Shown here: in pieces, positions 54,735 through 62,214 of the stretch | Layout: each line of letters starts with the position of its first letter | Position numbering within the stretch: the stretch's first letter is position 1 | Source: Sphingomonas sp. TDK1 | GTDB taxonomy: Bacteria > Pseudomonadota > Alphaproteobacteria > Sphingomonadales > Sphingomonadaceae | Assembly (NCBI RefSeq): GCF_001650735.1 | Contig: NZ_LXVY01000016.1 | Coordinates: forward strand, 1 to 64,000 | Reading direction: 5' to 3' | DNA length: 64,000 nucleotides | Notes under the pieces: generated by a model | What the model saw: the letters and a program-made list of their open reading frames with translations, nothing else | Told to the model about the DNA's origin: nothing | Database searches by the model: none | Translations under genes and position numbers: made by a program

Positions 54735-56659
54735 GCCCATTCCTCCTGCGCCCGCGCGTCGCGGCGGGCACGCAACACCCGGCCCAGCAGGGACAGGATG
54801 CCGCCCAGCGCGATCAGCCCCCCGCCGGCCCAGATCAGCGTGACGAACGGCTTCCACCACAGGCGAAGCTGCCAGCGCCCAGCCCCGTCCGCGGCGCCGA
54901 GCACGGTGTAGACCTGGCCGTCCCAAAGCGTCGCGATCGCGGCTTCGCTGGTGTTGGTCGGCGGGTTGGCGAAGAAGCGCTGCTGGGGCAGCAGTTCGAA
55001 CGGCGCGCCGGTCCCGCGCTGCACCTGCAACCGCGCCTCCATCGCCGACCAGTTGGGGCCGACGGTGGGCCGCACCTCGGTCAGGGTCACCTTGAAGGGA
55101 CCAACGGCAAGATTGTCGCCGATGGCAACGGCCGCCAGCCGCTCCTGCTTGAACAGCGTGTCCGCCGCCATGCCCGCCAGGCTCACCGCCATGCCGAGAT
55201 GCGCGACGACCATGCCGTAGATCGGCAGTGGCGTGCGGCGCAGATTGCGCTTCCACAGCGGCGCGACACTCGCGGCCGCCAGCCCGAAGGCCAGCGCCAG
55301 CACCAGCACCGCGATCGGCGAGGCGAAGCCCGACAGCGCGAAGAATAGCGCGAACGCCACGCCGCTGATCGCCACCGGGATCGTAAGGCGCGCGAGCAGC
55401 GCCTGCGCCGAATCCTTCCGCCAGCGCAGCAGCGGTCCGGCCGCCGTGCCGGCGATCAGGAACAGCGCGATCGGCACCGCGGTCTTCTCGAAGAAGGGCG
55501 CGCCGATCGAGAGCTGCACGCCCATCGCCTGCGCGACCAGCGGATAGAGCGTGCCGATCAGCACGATCCCCAGGATGACGCTGAGCAGCAGATTGTTGAG
55601 CACCAGTGCCGCCTCGCGGCTGACCAGCTGGAAGGTAGCCCCCTGTGTCACCGTCCCGACCCGCGCCCCGAACAGCGCCAGTGCGCCGCCGATATAGATG
55701 CCGAGCAGCGCGAGCAGGAAGCTGCCGCGCGTCGGGTCCACCGCAAAGGCATGGACGCTGACGAGAATGCCCGAGCGGACGAGAAAGGTGCCGACCATCG
55801 ACATGGAGAAGGCGACCACCGCCAGCATCAGCGTCCAGGCGCGCAGCCCGTCGCGCGTCGCCAGCACGTTGACCGAGTGGAGCAGCGCCGTCGCCGCCAG
55901 CCACGGCATCAGCGAGGCATTCTCCACCGGATCCCAGAACCACCAGCCGCCCCAGCCAAGCTCGTAATAGGCCCAGTAGCTGCCCGCGGTGATGCCGATG
56001 GTGAGGAAAATCCAGGCGGCGAGCACCCAGGGGCGCATCGCCTTGGCGAAGGCGGGGCCGACGTCGCGCATCAGCAGCGCCGCGACCGCGAAACTGAACG
56101 CGACCGAAAGCCCGACATAGCCGAGATAGAGCGTCGGCGGATGGAAGGCGAGGCCGGGGTCCTGCAGCAGCGGGTTGAGCCCCTGCCCGTCCGCCGGCGC
56201 GGGGTTCAGCCGGGCAAACGGGTTCGAGGCGAACGCCAGAAAGGCGTAGAATCCGATCGCGATCGCCGCCTGCGCGGCGAGGGTCGCCGACAGCGTCGCC
56301 GCCACCAGCCGACGCTCGAACAGGGCGACGCCCGCACCGGCCACCGCCAGCACGGTGACCCAGAGCAGCATCGAGCCCTCGTGATTGCCCCAGGCGCCGG
56401 CCACCTTGTAGAGCATCGGCTTCTGCGAATGGCTGTTCTCCGCCACCAGCAGCACCGACATGTCCGAGGTGACGAACAGCCAGATCAGGAGCAGGAAGGC
56501 CAGCAGCGCGAACAGCGCCTGGACCAGCGCGATCTTGCGGACGCCGGGCAGCATCGCCGCGGGATCGGTCCCCCGTGCGGCAGCGGCGCCGAGCATCAGC
56601 TGCGCGATGGCAAAGGCAGTGGCGAGCCAGAGGGCCGCAAGCCCGGCTTCGGCGATCAT
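54731..56659 (-). CDS. ccmF: heme lyase CcmF
   Basis: 642 residues with about 14 membrane segments. Contains the tryptophan-rich WGGWWFWDPVENASLMPW segment (near 240) that defines the heme-handling loop. Joins heme from CcmE to apocytochrome c. Normal length; coupled to ccmE and ccmG. Confidence 0.95.
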   Translation of the reverse strand: MIAEAGLAALWLATAFAIAQLMLGAAAARGTDPAAMLPGVRKIALVQALFALLAFLLLIWLFVTSDMSVLLVAENSHSQKPMLYKVAGAWGNHEGSMLLWVTVLAVAGAGVALFERRLVAATLSATLAAQAAIAIGFYAFLAFASNPFARLNPAPADGQGLNPLLQDPGLAFHPPTLYLGYVGLSVAFSFAVAALLMRDVGPAFAKAMRPWVLAAWIFLTIGITAGSYWAYYELGWGGWWFWDPVENASLMPWLAATALLHSVNVLATRDGLRAWTLMLAVVAFSMSMVGTFLVRSGILVSVHAFAVDPTRGSFLLALLGIYIGGALALFGARVGTVTQGATFQLVSREAALVLNNLLLSVILGIVLIGTLYPLVAQAMGVQLSIGAPFFEKTAVPIALFLIAGTAAGPLLRWRKDSAQALLARLTIPVAISGVAFALFFALSGFASPIAVLVLALAFGLAAASVAPLWKRNLRRTPLPIYGMVVAHLGMAVSLAGMAADTLFKQERLAAVAIGDNLAVGPFKVTLTEVRPTVGPNWSAMEARLQVQRGTGAPFELLPQQRFFANPPTNTSEAAIATLWDGQVYTVLGAADGAGRWQLRLWWKPFVTLIWAGGGLIALGGILSLLGRVLRARRDARAQEEWA

Positions 56660-57090
56660 TGCTCCAGCGACTCGCTCTTGTGCATCTTCCCCGCCATTTG
56701 CGGCGGCATGTAACGCTCGTCATGCTTGGCGAGCAGGTTGTCGGCGGCGAAGCTGCCGTCCGGCTGGAACTGGCCTTCGGCGACGACGCCCGATCCTTCG
56801 CGGAACAGGTCCGGCGTCACGCCGCGGAAACGCACCGGCACCACGTCCTTGCCATCGGTGACCTTGAAGGCAATCGACACGCCATCCTTGGCGCGAACGA
56901 GCGAGCCCTTCTCGACCATGCCGCCCAGCCGCACCGCCTTGCCCAGCGGCAGCGGCTTTCCGGCGACGTCGCCGGGGGCATAGAAAAAGGCCGCCTGGTC
57001 CTTCAGCGCGGAAAGCGCCAGCAGGGCCGCGCCGATGATCGCCGCCACCGCGAGCAACGCCAGCGTCAGTCGTTGATGCTTTGCCTTCAC
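56656..57090 (-). CDS. ccmE: heme chaperone CcmE
   Basis: 144 residues from GTG 57090, which overlaps the ccmD stop. N-terminal membrane anchor (LTLALLAVAAIIGAALLA) and OB-fold body with FAADNLLAKHDERYMPP, in which His123 is the covalent heme site and Tyr127 is conserved. Carries heme between CcmC and CcmF. Confidence 0.93.
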   Translation of the reverse strand: MKAKHQRLTLALLAVAAIIGAALLALSALKDQAAFFYAPGDVAGKPLPLGKAVRLGGMVEKGSLVRAKDGVSIAFKVTDGKDVVPVRFRGVTPDLFREGSGVVAEGQFQPDGSFAADNLLAKHDERYMPPQMAGKMHKSESLEQ

Positions 57091-57218
57091 GGGCGACGCC
57101 CCAGCGCTTCGGCGGCGGCTTCCGCGCGGCGCATCGCCCACCAGCTCGCGGCGGCGACACCGCCGGTACCGATCGCCACCACCAGATAGGCGGCCGTCAC
57201 GAAGCACCAATGGTTCAT
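57087..57218 (-). CDS. ccmD: CcmD heme exporter subunit
   Basis: 43 residues from ATG 57218. One membrane helix (AAYLVVAIGTGGVAAASWWAM) and a basic C-terminal tail, the expected CcmD design. Helps release holo-CcmE from CcmC. It overlaps ccmC and ccmE by 4 nt each. Confidence 0.85.
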   Translation of the reverse strand: MNHWCFVTAAYLVVAIGTGGVAAASWWAMRRAEAAAEALGRRP

Positions 57219-57934
57219 TGCGCCGCCCTCCGCCGCAGCCGGGCCTCGACCTTTTGCTGGGCGAGCAGTGCGCGCATCCGCATCAGCACGATCGCGCCGA
57301 ACAACAAGCTGAACCCCGACAAGGTGAACCAAAGCGGCCAGAGCATCGAGGCGTCGATGCTGCTTCGGGTGAGCCCGATGCTTTCCCCCTGATGCAGCGT
57401 ATTCCACCATATCACGGAATAGCGAATGATAGGCAATAGCACCGTTCCGGCGACGCCGAACAGCGCAGGGATGCGGCCGTCACCGCTCCGTTCGGCATCG
57501 GCGCGGGCGAGCGCGATCCAGGCGACATAGACGAAGAAGAGGAGCAGCATGCTCGTCAGCCGTCCGTCCCATTCCCACCAGGTGCCCCAGGTCGGACGTC
57601 CCCAGATCGAGCCGGTGATCAGGCAAAGCGCGGCGAAGATCGCCCCGACCGGCGCGATGGCGCGCGCGGCGACGATGGCCAGCGGGTGCCGCCAGATCAG
57701 ATAGCTCAAACAGGCTACCGCCAGGCTGCTCCACCCGCCCATGCCCAGCCAGGCGGTCGGCACGTGAATATAGAGGATGCGGACGCTGTCCTTCTGCAGA
57801 TAGTCGGCGGGCGTCTGGGTAAGACCGGCCCAGGCGCCGAACAGCGTCAGTGCAAGACCTACCCAGAACAGGGCAGGCGTCAGCGGCCGGGCGATCTTGA
57901 GGAAGCGCGCCGGATTGGCGAGGGCGTGAAGCAT
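57215..57934 (-). CDS. ccmC: heme ABC transporter permease CcmC
   Basis: 239 residues from ATG 57934; the frame is open upstream without homology. Six membrane segments and the WGTWWEWDGRL heme-binding loop near 130. Passes heme to CcmE. First ccm gene of this operon; ccmA and ccmB are not present in the window. Confidence 0.93.
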   Translation of the reverse strand: MLHALANPARFLKIARPLTPALFWVGLALTLFGAWAGLTQTPADYLQKDSVRILYIHVPTAWLGMGGWSSLAVACLSYLIWRHPLAIVAARAIAPVGAIFAALCLITGSIWGRPTWGTWWEWDGRLTSMLLLFFVYVAWIALARADAERSGDGRIPALFGVAGTVLLPIIRYSVIWWNTLHQGESIGLTRSSIDASMLWPLWFTLSGFSLLFGAIVLMRMRALLAQQKVEARLRRRAAQ

Positions 57935-58050
57935 CGGCACACGCAGAGGATTAGCCGGGTTTCTCCCCCGATTCCAAGCAGCGATTGCATCGGTCCGCCC
58001 CTCCTTGCGCATAGGGTTGCAAAGCCGTGCAGCCTCCGCTACCCGGTCCC

Positions 58051-58165
58051 CGTCATCTGGGGAGTAGCCAGTCGGTGCCGCGCGCACCGGGCGCCCGCGT
58101 CAACATACTTGGTCGAGAGGCCATGGCGCAGGCGGAGCCGCAAGGTTCGGGCGAGACCAATGGCG
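58051..58165 (+). ncRNA. yybP-ykoY-like manganese riboswitch
   Basis: Located 75 bp upstream of a TMEM165/GDT1 family gene. Conserved elements of the yybP-ykoY class can be read: GGGGAGTAGCC (58059-58069), GTCAACATACTTGGTC (58099-58114) and GCGAGACC (58151-58158). The outer stem CGTCATCTGG / CCAATGGCG can pair (58051-58060 with 58157-58165). This class binds Mn2+ and turns on manganese exporters. Identification rests on motifs and context; covariance scoring was not possible. Confidence 0.8.
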
Positions 58166-58239
58166 TCGCATTTCCGCTCGTGCCGGGCGGGGAGATGCGA
58201 TGTCGTTGGATTCGCATCCGCCCGGCCCCGGAGATTGCC

Positions 58240-58812
58240 TTGGAAGCCCTGCTCACCTCCACCGCGGTGGTTGCGCTCGCCGAAATCGGCGACAAGACCC
58301 AGCTGCTGGCGATCCTGCTCGCCACCCGCTTCAAAAAGCCGGTGCCGATCATCTGCGGCATCTTCGCCGCGACGATCGCCAACCACTTCCTGGCCGCGCT
58401 GGTGGGTGCCGAAGTCGCCGGTCTGCTCGACAGCATCTGGTTCCGCTATGCGATCGCCGCCTCGTTCGTCGCGATGGGCCTGTGGACGCTGATTCCGGAC
58501 AAGCTCGACGAGGACGAAGCACCCAAGCCTGCCCGGTTCGGTGCGTTTCTCACCACCGCCATCGCCTTCTTCCTGGTCGAGATGGGCGACAAGACGCAGG
58601 TCGCCACGGTGGCGCTCGGCGCGCGCTTCCATGCGGTGCTGCCGGTGACGGCGGGCACGACGCTGGGGATGATGCTCGCCAATGTGCCGGCCGTATTCCT
58701 CGGCAAGGCGGTGATCGACCGCGTGCCGCTGACGACCGTGCACCGCATTGCGGCGCTGCTGTTCATCGCGATCGGCCTGTGGCTGGCGGCGCAGACGGCG
58801 GGCTGGTTGTAA
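58240..58812 (+). CDS. TMEM165/GDT1 (UPF0016) family cation exporter, probably Mn2+
   Basis: 190 residues from TTG 58240 with GGAG 6 nt upstream; this start gives the usual N-terminus leading into EIGDKT. Two copies of the family hallmark E-x-G-D-K-T (15-20, and VEMGDKT near 110) lie in two 3-helix modules. Such proteins export Mn2+ or exchange cations. Upstream riboswitch supports a manganese role. Confidence 0.85.
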   Translation: MEALLTSTAVVALAEIGDKTQLLAILLATRFKKPVPIICGIFAATIANHFLAALVGAEVAGLLDSIWFRYAIAASFVAMGLWTLIPDKLDEDEAPKPARFGAFLTTAIAFFLVEMGDKTQVATVALGARFHAVLPVTAGTTLGMMLANVPAVFLGKAVIDRVPLTTVHRIAALLFIAIGLWLAAQTAGWL

Positions 58813-58819
58813 GTGCCTA

Positions 58820-58985
58820 ACGCCTCCCCGGGACGGACAGGGGGACCGCGCGGCGCACGCCGCGTGGTGGAGGGGCCGCCGCAGCACGCGGCGGTTGTCC
58901 TTCAAACGCGAAAGACCGCGCCTTGCGGCGCGGCCCCTCCACCATGCTGCGCATGGTCCCCCTCCCCGTTCCGGGGAGGAATTTC
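58820..58985. repeat. multi-hairpin intergenic repeat (REP-like)
   Basis: Contains a long inverted repeat (14 bp: 58866-58879 with 58930-58943), an inner CCGCCGC / GCGGCGG pair, ACCATGC / GCATGGT and CTCCCCG / CGGGGAG. This nested structure between convergent-orientation genes resembles dispersed GC-rich repeats of sphingomonads; it may end transcripts of both flanking genes. Confidence 0.55.
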
Positions 58986-58991
58986 AGAAGA

Positions 58992-60041
58992 TTACCGCCC
59001 GATCAGGCGCTGGGCGATGCGGTCGGCGACGTCGCTCGACGGATCGCCGGTCGCTTCGCTCTCGTCCCACACCTGGTTCAGGCGCACCGGGATCTTCTCG
59101 ACCCGCGCATCGACCTCGGAGCGGTCGCCCTGCCCCAGATATTCGAGCGCGACGTTGATGATGCCGCCCGCGTTGATCACATAATCCGGCGCATAGACGA
59201 TGCCGCGCGCATGCAGGCGGTGGCCGTCCTCGCGCGTCGCGAGCTGGTTGTTCGCGCCGCCGGCGACGACGCGCACCTTCAGCGCCGCGATCGACTGTTC
59301 GGTGAGGATCGCGCCCAGCGCGCACGGGCTGAGGATGTCCGCCTCGTGCGTCAGGATCGCATCGGCGTCGATCGCCTCGGCGCCCAGCTCGGCGGCCAGG
59401 GCCTTGGCGCGGTCACCGTGCACATCGGCCAGGGTCAGCTTGGCGCCGTCCGCCGCCAGCAGCCGGGCAAGCCCGCCGCCGACCGAGCCGACGCCCTGGA
59501 TCGCGACGCGCACGCCCGCCATCGTATCGACACCCAGCCCGCGCTTGGCCGCTGCCTTGACGCCGAGATAGACGCCGCGCGCCGTCACCGGGCCCGGATC
59601 GCCGCCCGCGTTGCCCGCCGCCACCGGCAGGCCGGAGACATGCTTGGTCTGGGTCGCGACGACCTTCATGCGGGCTTCGGACATGCCGACGTCTTCGGCG
59701 GTCACATAGCGGCCATGGAGCGACTCGACCGCGCGGCCGAACGCTTCCAGCTGCGCCTGGGTCACTTCCGCGCCCGGCTTGTCCGCGAGGATCACGCCCT
59801 TGCCGCCGCCCATCGGCAGATCGGCCATCGCGTTCTTGTAGCTCATCCCGCGCGAGAGGCGGAGCGCATCGGTGATCGCGGCGCGGTGATCGGCATAGTG
59901 CCAGAAGCGCACGCCGCCGGCAGCCGCACCCAAGGCGGTCGAGTGGACCGCGATGATCGCGCTAAGGCCGGAAGCCCGATCCGAGAAGAGGTGAACGCCC
60001 TCGTGGTCGTCGAAATCGGGAAAGCCCCAGTCGGTGATCAT
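58992..60041 (-). CDS. Glu/Leu/Phe/Val dehydrogenase family (leucine dehydrogenase-like)
   Basis: 349 residues from ATG 60041. NAD-dependent amino-acid dehydrogenase: catalytic GGGVRFW (start of the substrate site), DLPMGGGKGVIL with the catalytic Lys near 85-96, and a GVGSVGGGLARLL dinucleotide fold near 195. Substrate choice among Leu, Val, Phe or Ile cannot be told. Catabolic, cytoplasmic. Confidence 0.9.
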   Translation of the reverse strand: MITDWGFPDFDDHEGVHLFSDRASGLSAIIAVHSTALGAAAGGVRFWHYADHRAAITDALRLSRGMSYKNAMADLPMGGGKGVILADKPGAEVTQAQLEAFGRAVESLHGRYVTAEDVGMSEARMKVVATQTKHVSGLPVAAGNAGGDPGPVTARGVYLGVKAAAKRGLGVDTMAGVRVAIQGVGSVGGGLARLLAADGAKLTLADVHGDRAKALAAELGAEAIDADAILTHEADILSPCALGAILTEQSIAALKVRVVAGGANNQLATREDGHRLHARGIVYAPDYVINAGGIINVALEYLGQGDRSEVDARVEKIPVRLNQVWDESEATGDPSSDVADRIAQRLIGR

Positions 60042-60073
60042 GGATGGATCCGCGCTGTGATGAAGGGGGGAAG

Positions 60074-60151
60074 TGGGGCGACCAACGGGAATTGAACCCG
60101 CAACCTCTGGTACCACAAACCAGCGCTCTAACCAATTGAGCTATGGTCGCC
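60074..60151 (-). tRNA. tRNA-His (GTG)
   Basis: 78 nt with encoded CCA. Anticodon loop TTGTGGT between CTGGT and ACCAG, anticodon GTG. A G at -1 opposite C73 gives the eight-base-pair acceptor stem needed by histidyl-tRNA synthetase; some alphaproteobacteria lack this pair, so its presence is informative. Confidence 0.92.
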
Positions 60152-60207
60152 GTGAAGGAGTGCGCGCTTAGCGGGCTCCGAAGCGGAGCGCAAGAACCTT
60201 ACGCGCA

Positions 60208-61440
60208 TTATCCTCGCGAAATTTTAACAGCCTCCTCCGGCGTCGTCACGCCCGACCGCGCAAGCGCCCGCGCCGCGGAGCCGAGATTGGGTGCGCTGAT
60301 GAACGCATGCCGCGCCAGAATCGCCGCGTCCCCGCCATCGTTGATCAGCCGGCGGATCGTGGCATCGCCCCGAATCGCCTCGAACACGCCGGTATGCCCG
60401 GCAAAGCCGCTATGCCCGCACGCCTCGCACCCGACAGGCGCATGCACGATCGTGCCGGGATCGAAGCCGAGCAGCGCCGAGACCGAGCCGGTTGCCTGCA
60501 CCGGCTCGCGGCACGCTGCGCAAAGCCGCCGGATCAGCCGCTGCCCCAGCACCAGACTCAGCGCGGAGGCGAGATGAAAGGCCTCGATCCGCCAGCTGCG
60601 CATCTGCTGGATCGCCGCGACCGAATCGGCCGCCGCCACGCCGGCGAGCACCAGCCGCCCCGCCTGCGCCGCCTGCACCGCCGCTGCCGCCGCCGCGCGA
60701 TCCTCAAGCGAATCGATCATCAGCACGTCGATGTCCTGCTCCACCGCCGCGCGCACCGTCTCCGCCGCCGCAACGGTGGACGCATCGGCCCAGGCCACGC
60801 CGGGCAATTCGCCGAGCACATGAGCGGCCACACCCAGGCCGGGTCGCGTCCGGGTGGCGGCAAGGCCCAGCAGCGTCTGCAACGTCGTGCTGCGCCCGTG
60901 CCCCGCCGGTGCCGCGACGAGCACCAGCCCGGCCCCGTCGAGCGCCGCCCGCACCTGCTGCGCGAGCGGACAGCTCATCCCCAAGGCTTCCAGCTTGCGG
61001 TGGCCGGTCTTGCGCGCGGCACGCTGCAACACGATCCGCTGCCCGCGCCGCAGCGGCAGCATCGACACGTCGAGCGGCTCCTCGTCCCACGCCAGGCGGC
61101 CGCGCTGGGGCAAGGGCGATGCAGGCGAAAGGCCGGCCGCCGCCGCGATGCGCCGCACCAGCACGCCCCCCTGGAGGGCGTCGAGCTCGCGATAGCCATG
61201 GAGCAGCCCCGCGGAGCGGAACGCGATGTCGATCCCGTTCCCGCTTGGCTCCAGATGAATGTGCGAGGCTTCGAGCTGCGCTGCGTCCTGCAGCAGCACG
61301 CTCAGGGGGAGCTGCCCCTCGGAAGCACGCCGCGATGCCTCCAGTTCGGCAGCTTCCAATTCCTGATCCCTTTCGATCTGCACGACGCCCCCCGTTGGAC
61401 GCCGCTCCGCTACGCATAGTTTATGACGCTCGACCTGCAT
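60208..61440 (-). CDS. degenerate GspE/PilB-type secretion ATPase-like protein
   Basis: 410 residues. Architecture of a GspE family ATPase: N-terminal ASHIHLEPSG (family AS-D-IH motif, near 59-66), degraded Walker A APAGHGRSTT at 177-186 in which the invariant Lys is Arg, degraded Walker B VLMIDSLED near 238-246, and a C-terminal zinc site (CAAC and CEACG). No other type II secretion or pilus gene is near. The N-terminal domain is shorter than in GspE. ATPase activity is doubtful. Confidence 0.75.
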   Translation of the reverse strand: MQVERHKLCVAERRPTGGVVQIERDQELEAAELEASRRASEGQLPLSVLLQDAAQLEASHIHLEPSGNGIDIAFRSAGLLHGYRELDALQGGVLVRRIAAAAGLSPASPLPQRGRLAWDEEPLDVSMLPLRRGQRIVLQRAARKTGHRKLEALGMSCPLAQQVRAALDGAGLVLVAAPAGHGRSTTLQTLLGLAATRTRPGLGVAAHVLGELPGVAWADASTVAAAETVRAAVEQDIDVLMIDSLEDRAAAAAAVQAAQAGRLVLAGVAAADSVAAIQQMRSWRIEAFHLASALSLVLGQRLIRRLCAACREPVQATGSVSALLGFDPGTIVHAPVGCEACGHSGFAGHTGVFEAIRGDATIRRLINDGGDAAILARHAFISAPNLGSAARALARSGVTTPEEAVKISRG

Positions 61441-61500
61441 ATTTGTGACAGTCGCGCGTCATGGTGGCGCACCGCCCCCGGTTTTGGCAGAAGTCCGCCG

Positions 61501-62166
61501 ATGCAGACCTCCCTCTCTCCCGATCTGGGCAGTGGCCACCCGTCCGAAGCGGTGGTCGAGCGGATCCTGACCTATCCCGGCGTGCAACGGGTGCCGAGCC
61601 CCAAGGTAACGCTGTTCGTCGCGCGCAACTTCCTCGACGCGGGGCAGTGCCGGGCACTGATGGCGCGGATCGACGAAGAGCGCCGCCCGTCGACGCTGGC
61701 AAATGCCGGCGACGACTATGCGTTTCGCACCAGCGAAACCTGCGATCTCGCCGCCGACGATCCGCTGGCGATCGATCTCAAGGCACGCATCCTGGGCTTT
61801 ATCGGGCTCAACCCCGATCATGCGGAGCCGATGCAGGGCCAGCGCTATGCGGTGGGCCAGGAGTTCAAGGCGCACACCGACTATTTCGATCCCGGCAGCG
61901 AGGATTTCGAGAAATATTGCAGCGTCGCCGGCCAGCGCACCTGGACGGTCATGCTGTACCTGAACACGGTGGAAGCCGGCGGCGCCACGCGGTTCAAGGC
62001 GATCGACAAGATCGTCCAGCCCGAGCCCGGCAAGCTGCTCGCCTGGAACAATCTGCGGCCCGACGGCACGGTGAACCCCGCGACCATCCATCACGCGATG
62101 AAGGTGCGCGCGGGCACCAAATACGTCATTACCCAGTGGTTTCGCGAGCGCCCCTGGGGCTGGTGA
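61501..62166 (+). CDS. 2OG-Fe(II) oxygenase (prolyl 4-hydroxylase-like)
   Basis: 221 residues from ATG 61501. Double-stranded beta-helix with iron ligands His125 and Asp127 (HTDYF) and His198 (in TIHHAM), and Lys207 (AGTKYVITQW) that can bind 2-oxoglutarate. Family members hydroxylate proline or other residues; substrate unknown. A hairpin lies between it and the convergent receptor gene. Confidence 0.9.
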   Translation: MQTSLSPDLGSGHPSEAVVERILTYPGVQRVPSPKVTLFVARNFLDAGQCRALMARIDEERRPSTLANAGDDYAFRTSETCDLAADDPLAIDLKARILGFIGLNPDHAEPMQGQRYAVGQEFKAHTDYFDPGSEDFEKYCSVAGQRTWTVMLYLNTVEAGGATRFKAIDKIVQPEPGKLLAWNNLRPDGTVNPATIHHAMKVRAGTKYVITQWFRERPWGW

Positions 62167-62168
62167 GC

Positions 62169-62201
62169 GGAGGGCCCGTGCGCCTCGGCGCCGGGCCCTC
62201 C
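62169..62201. terminator. bidirectional hairpin terminator
   Basis: Nine-base-pair GGAGGGCCC / GGGCCCTCC stem with a 15-nt loop, in the 48-bp interval between convergent oxygenase and receptor genes. A pyrimidine run follows on the plus strand. Confidence 0.65.
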
Positions 62202-62214
62202 CCCCTTCCCGGCG

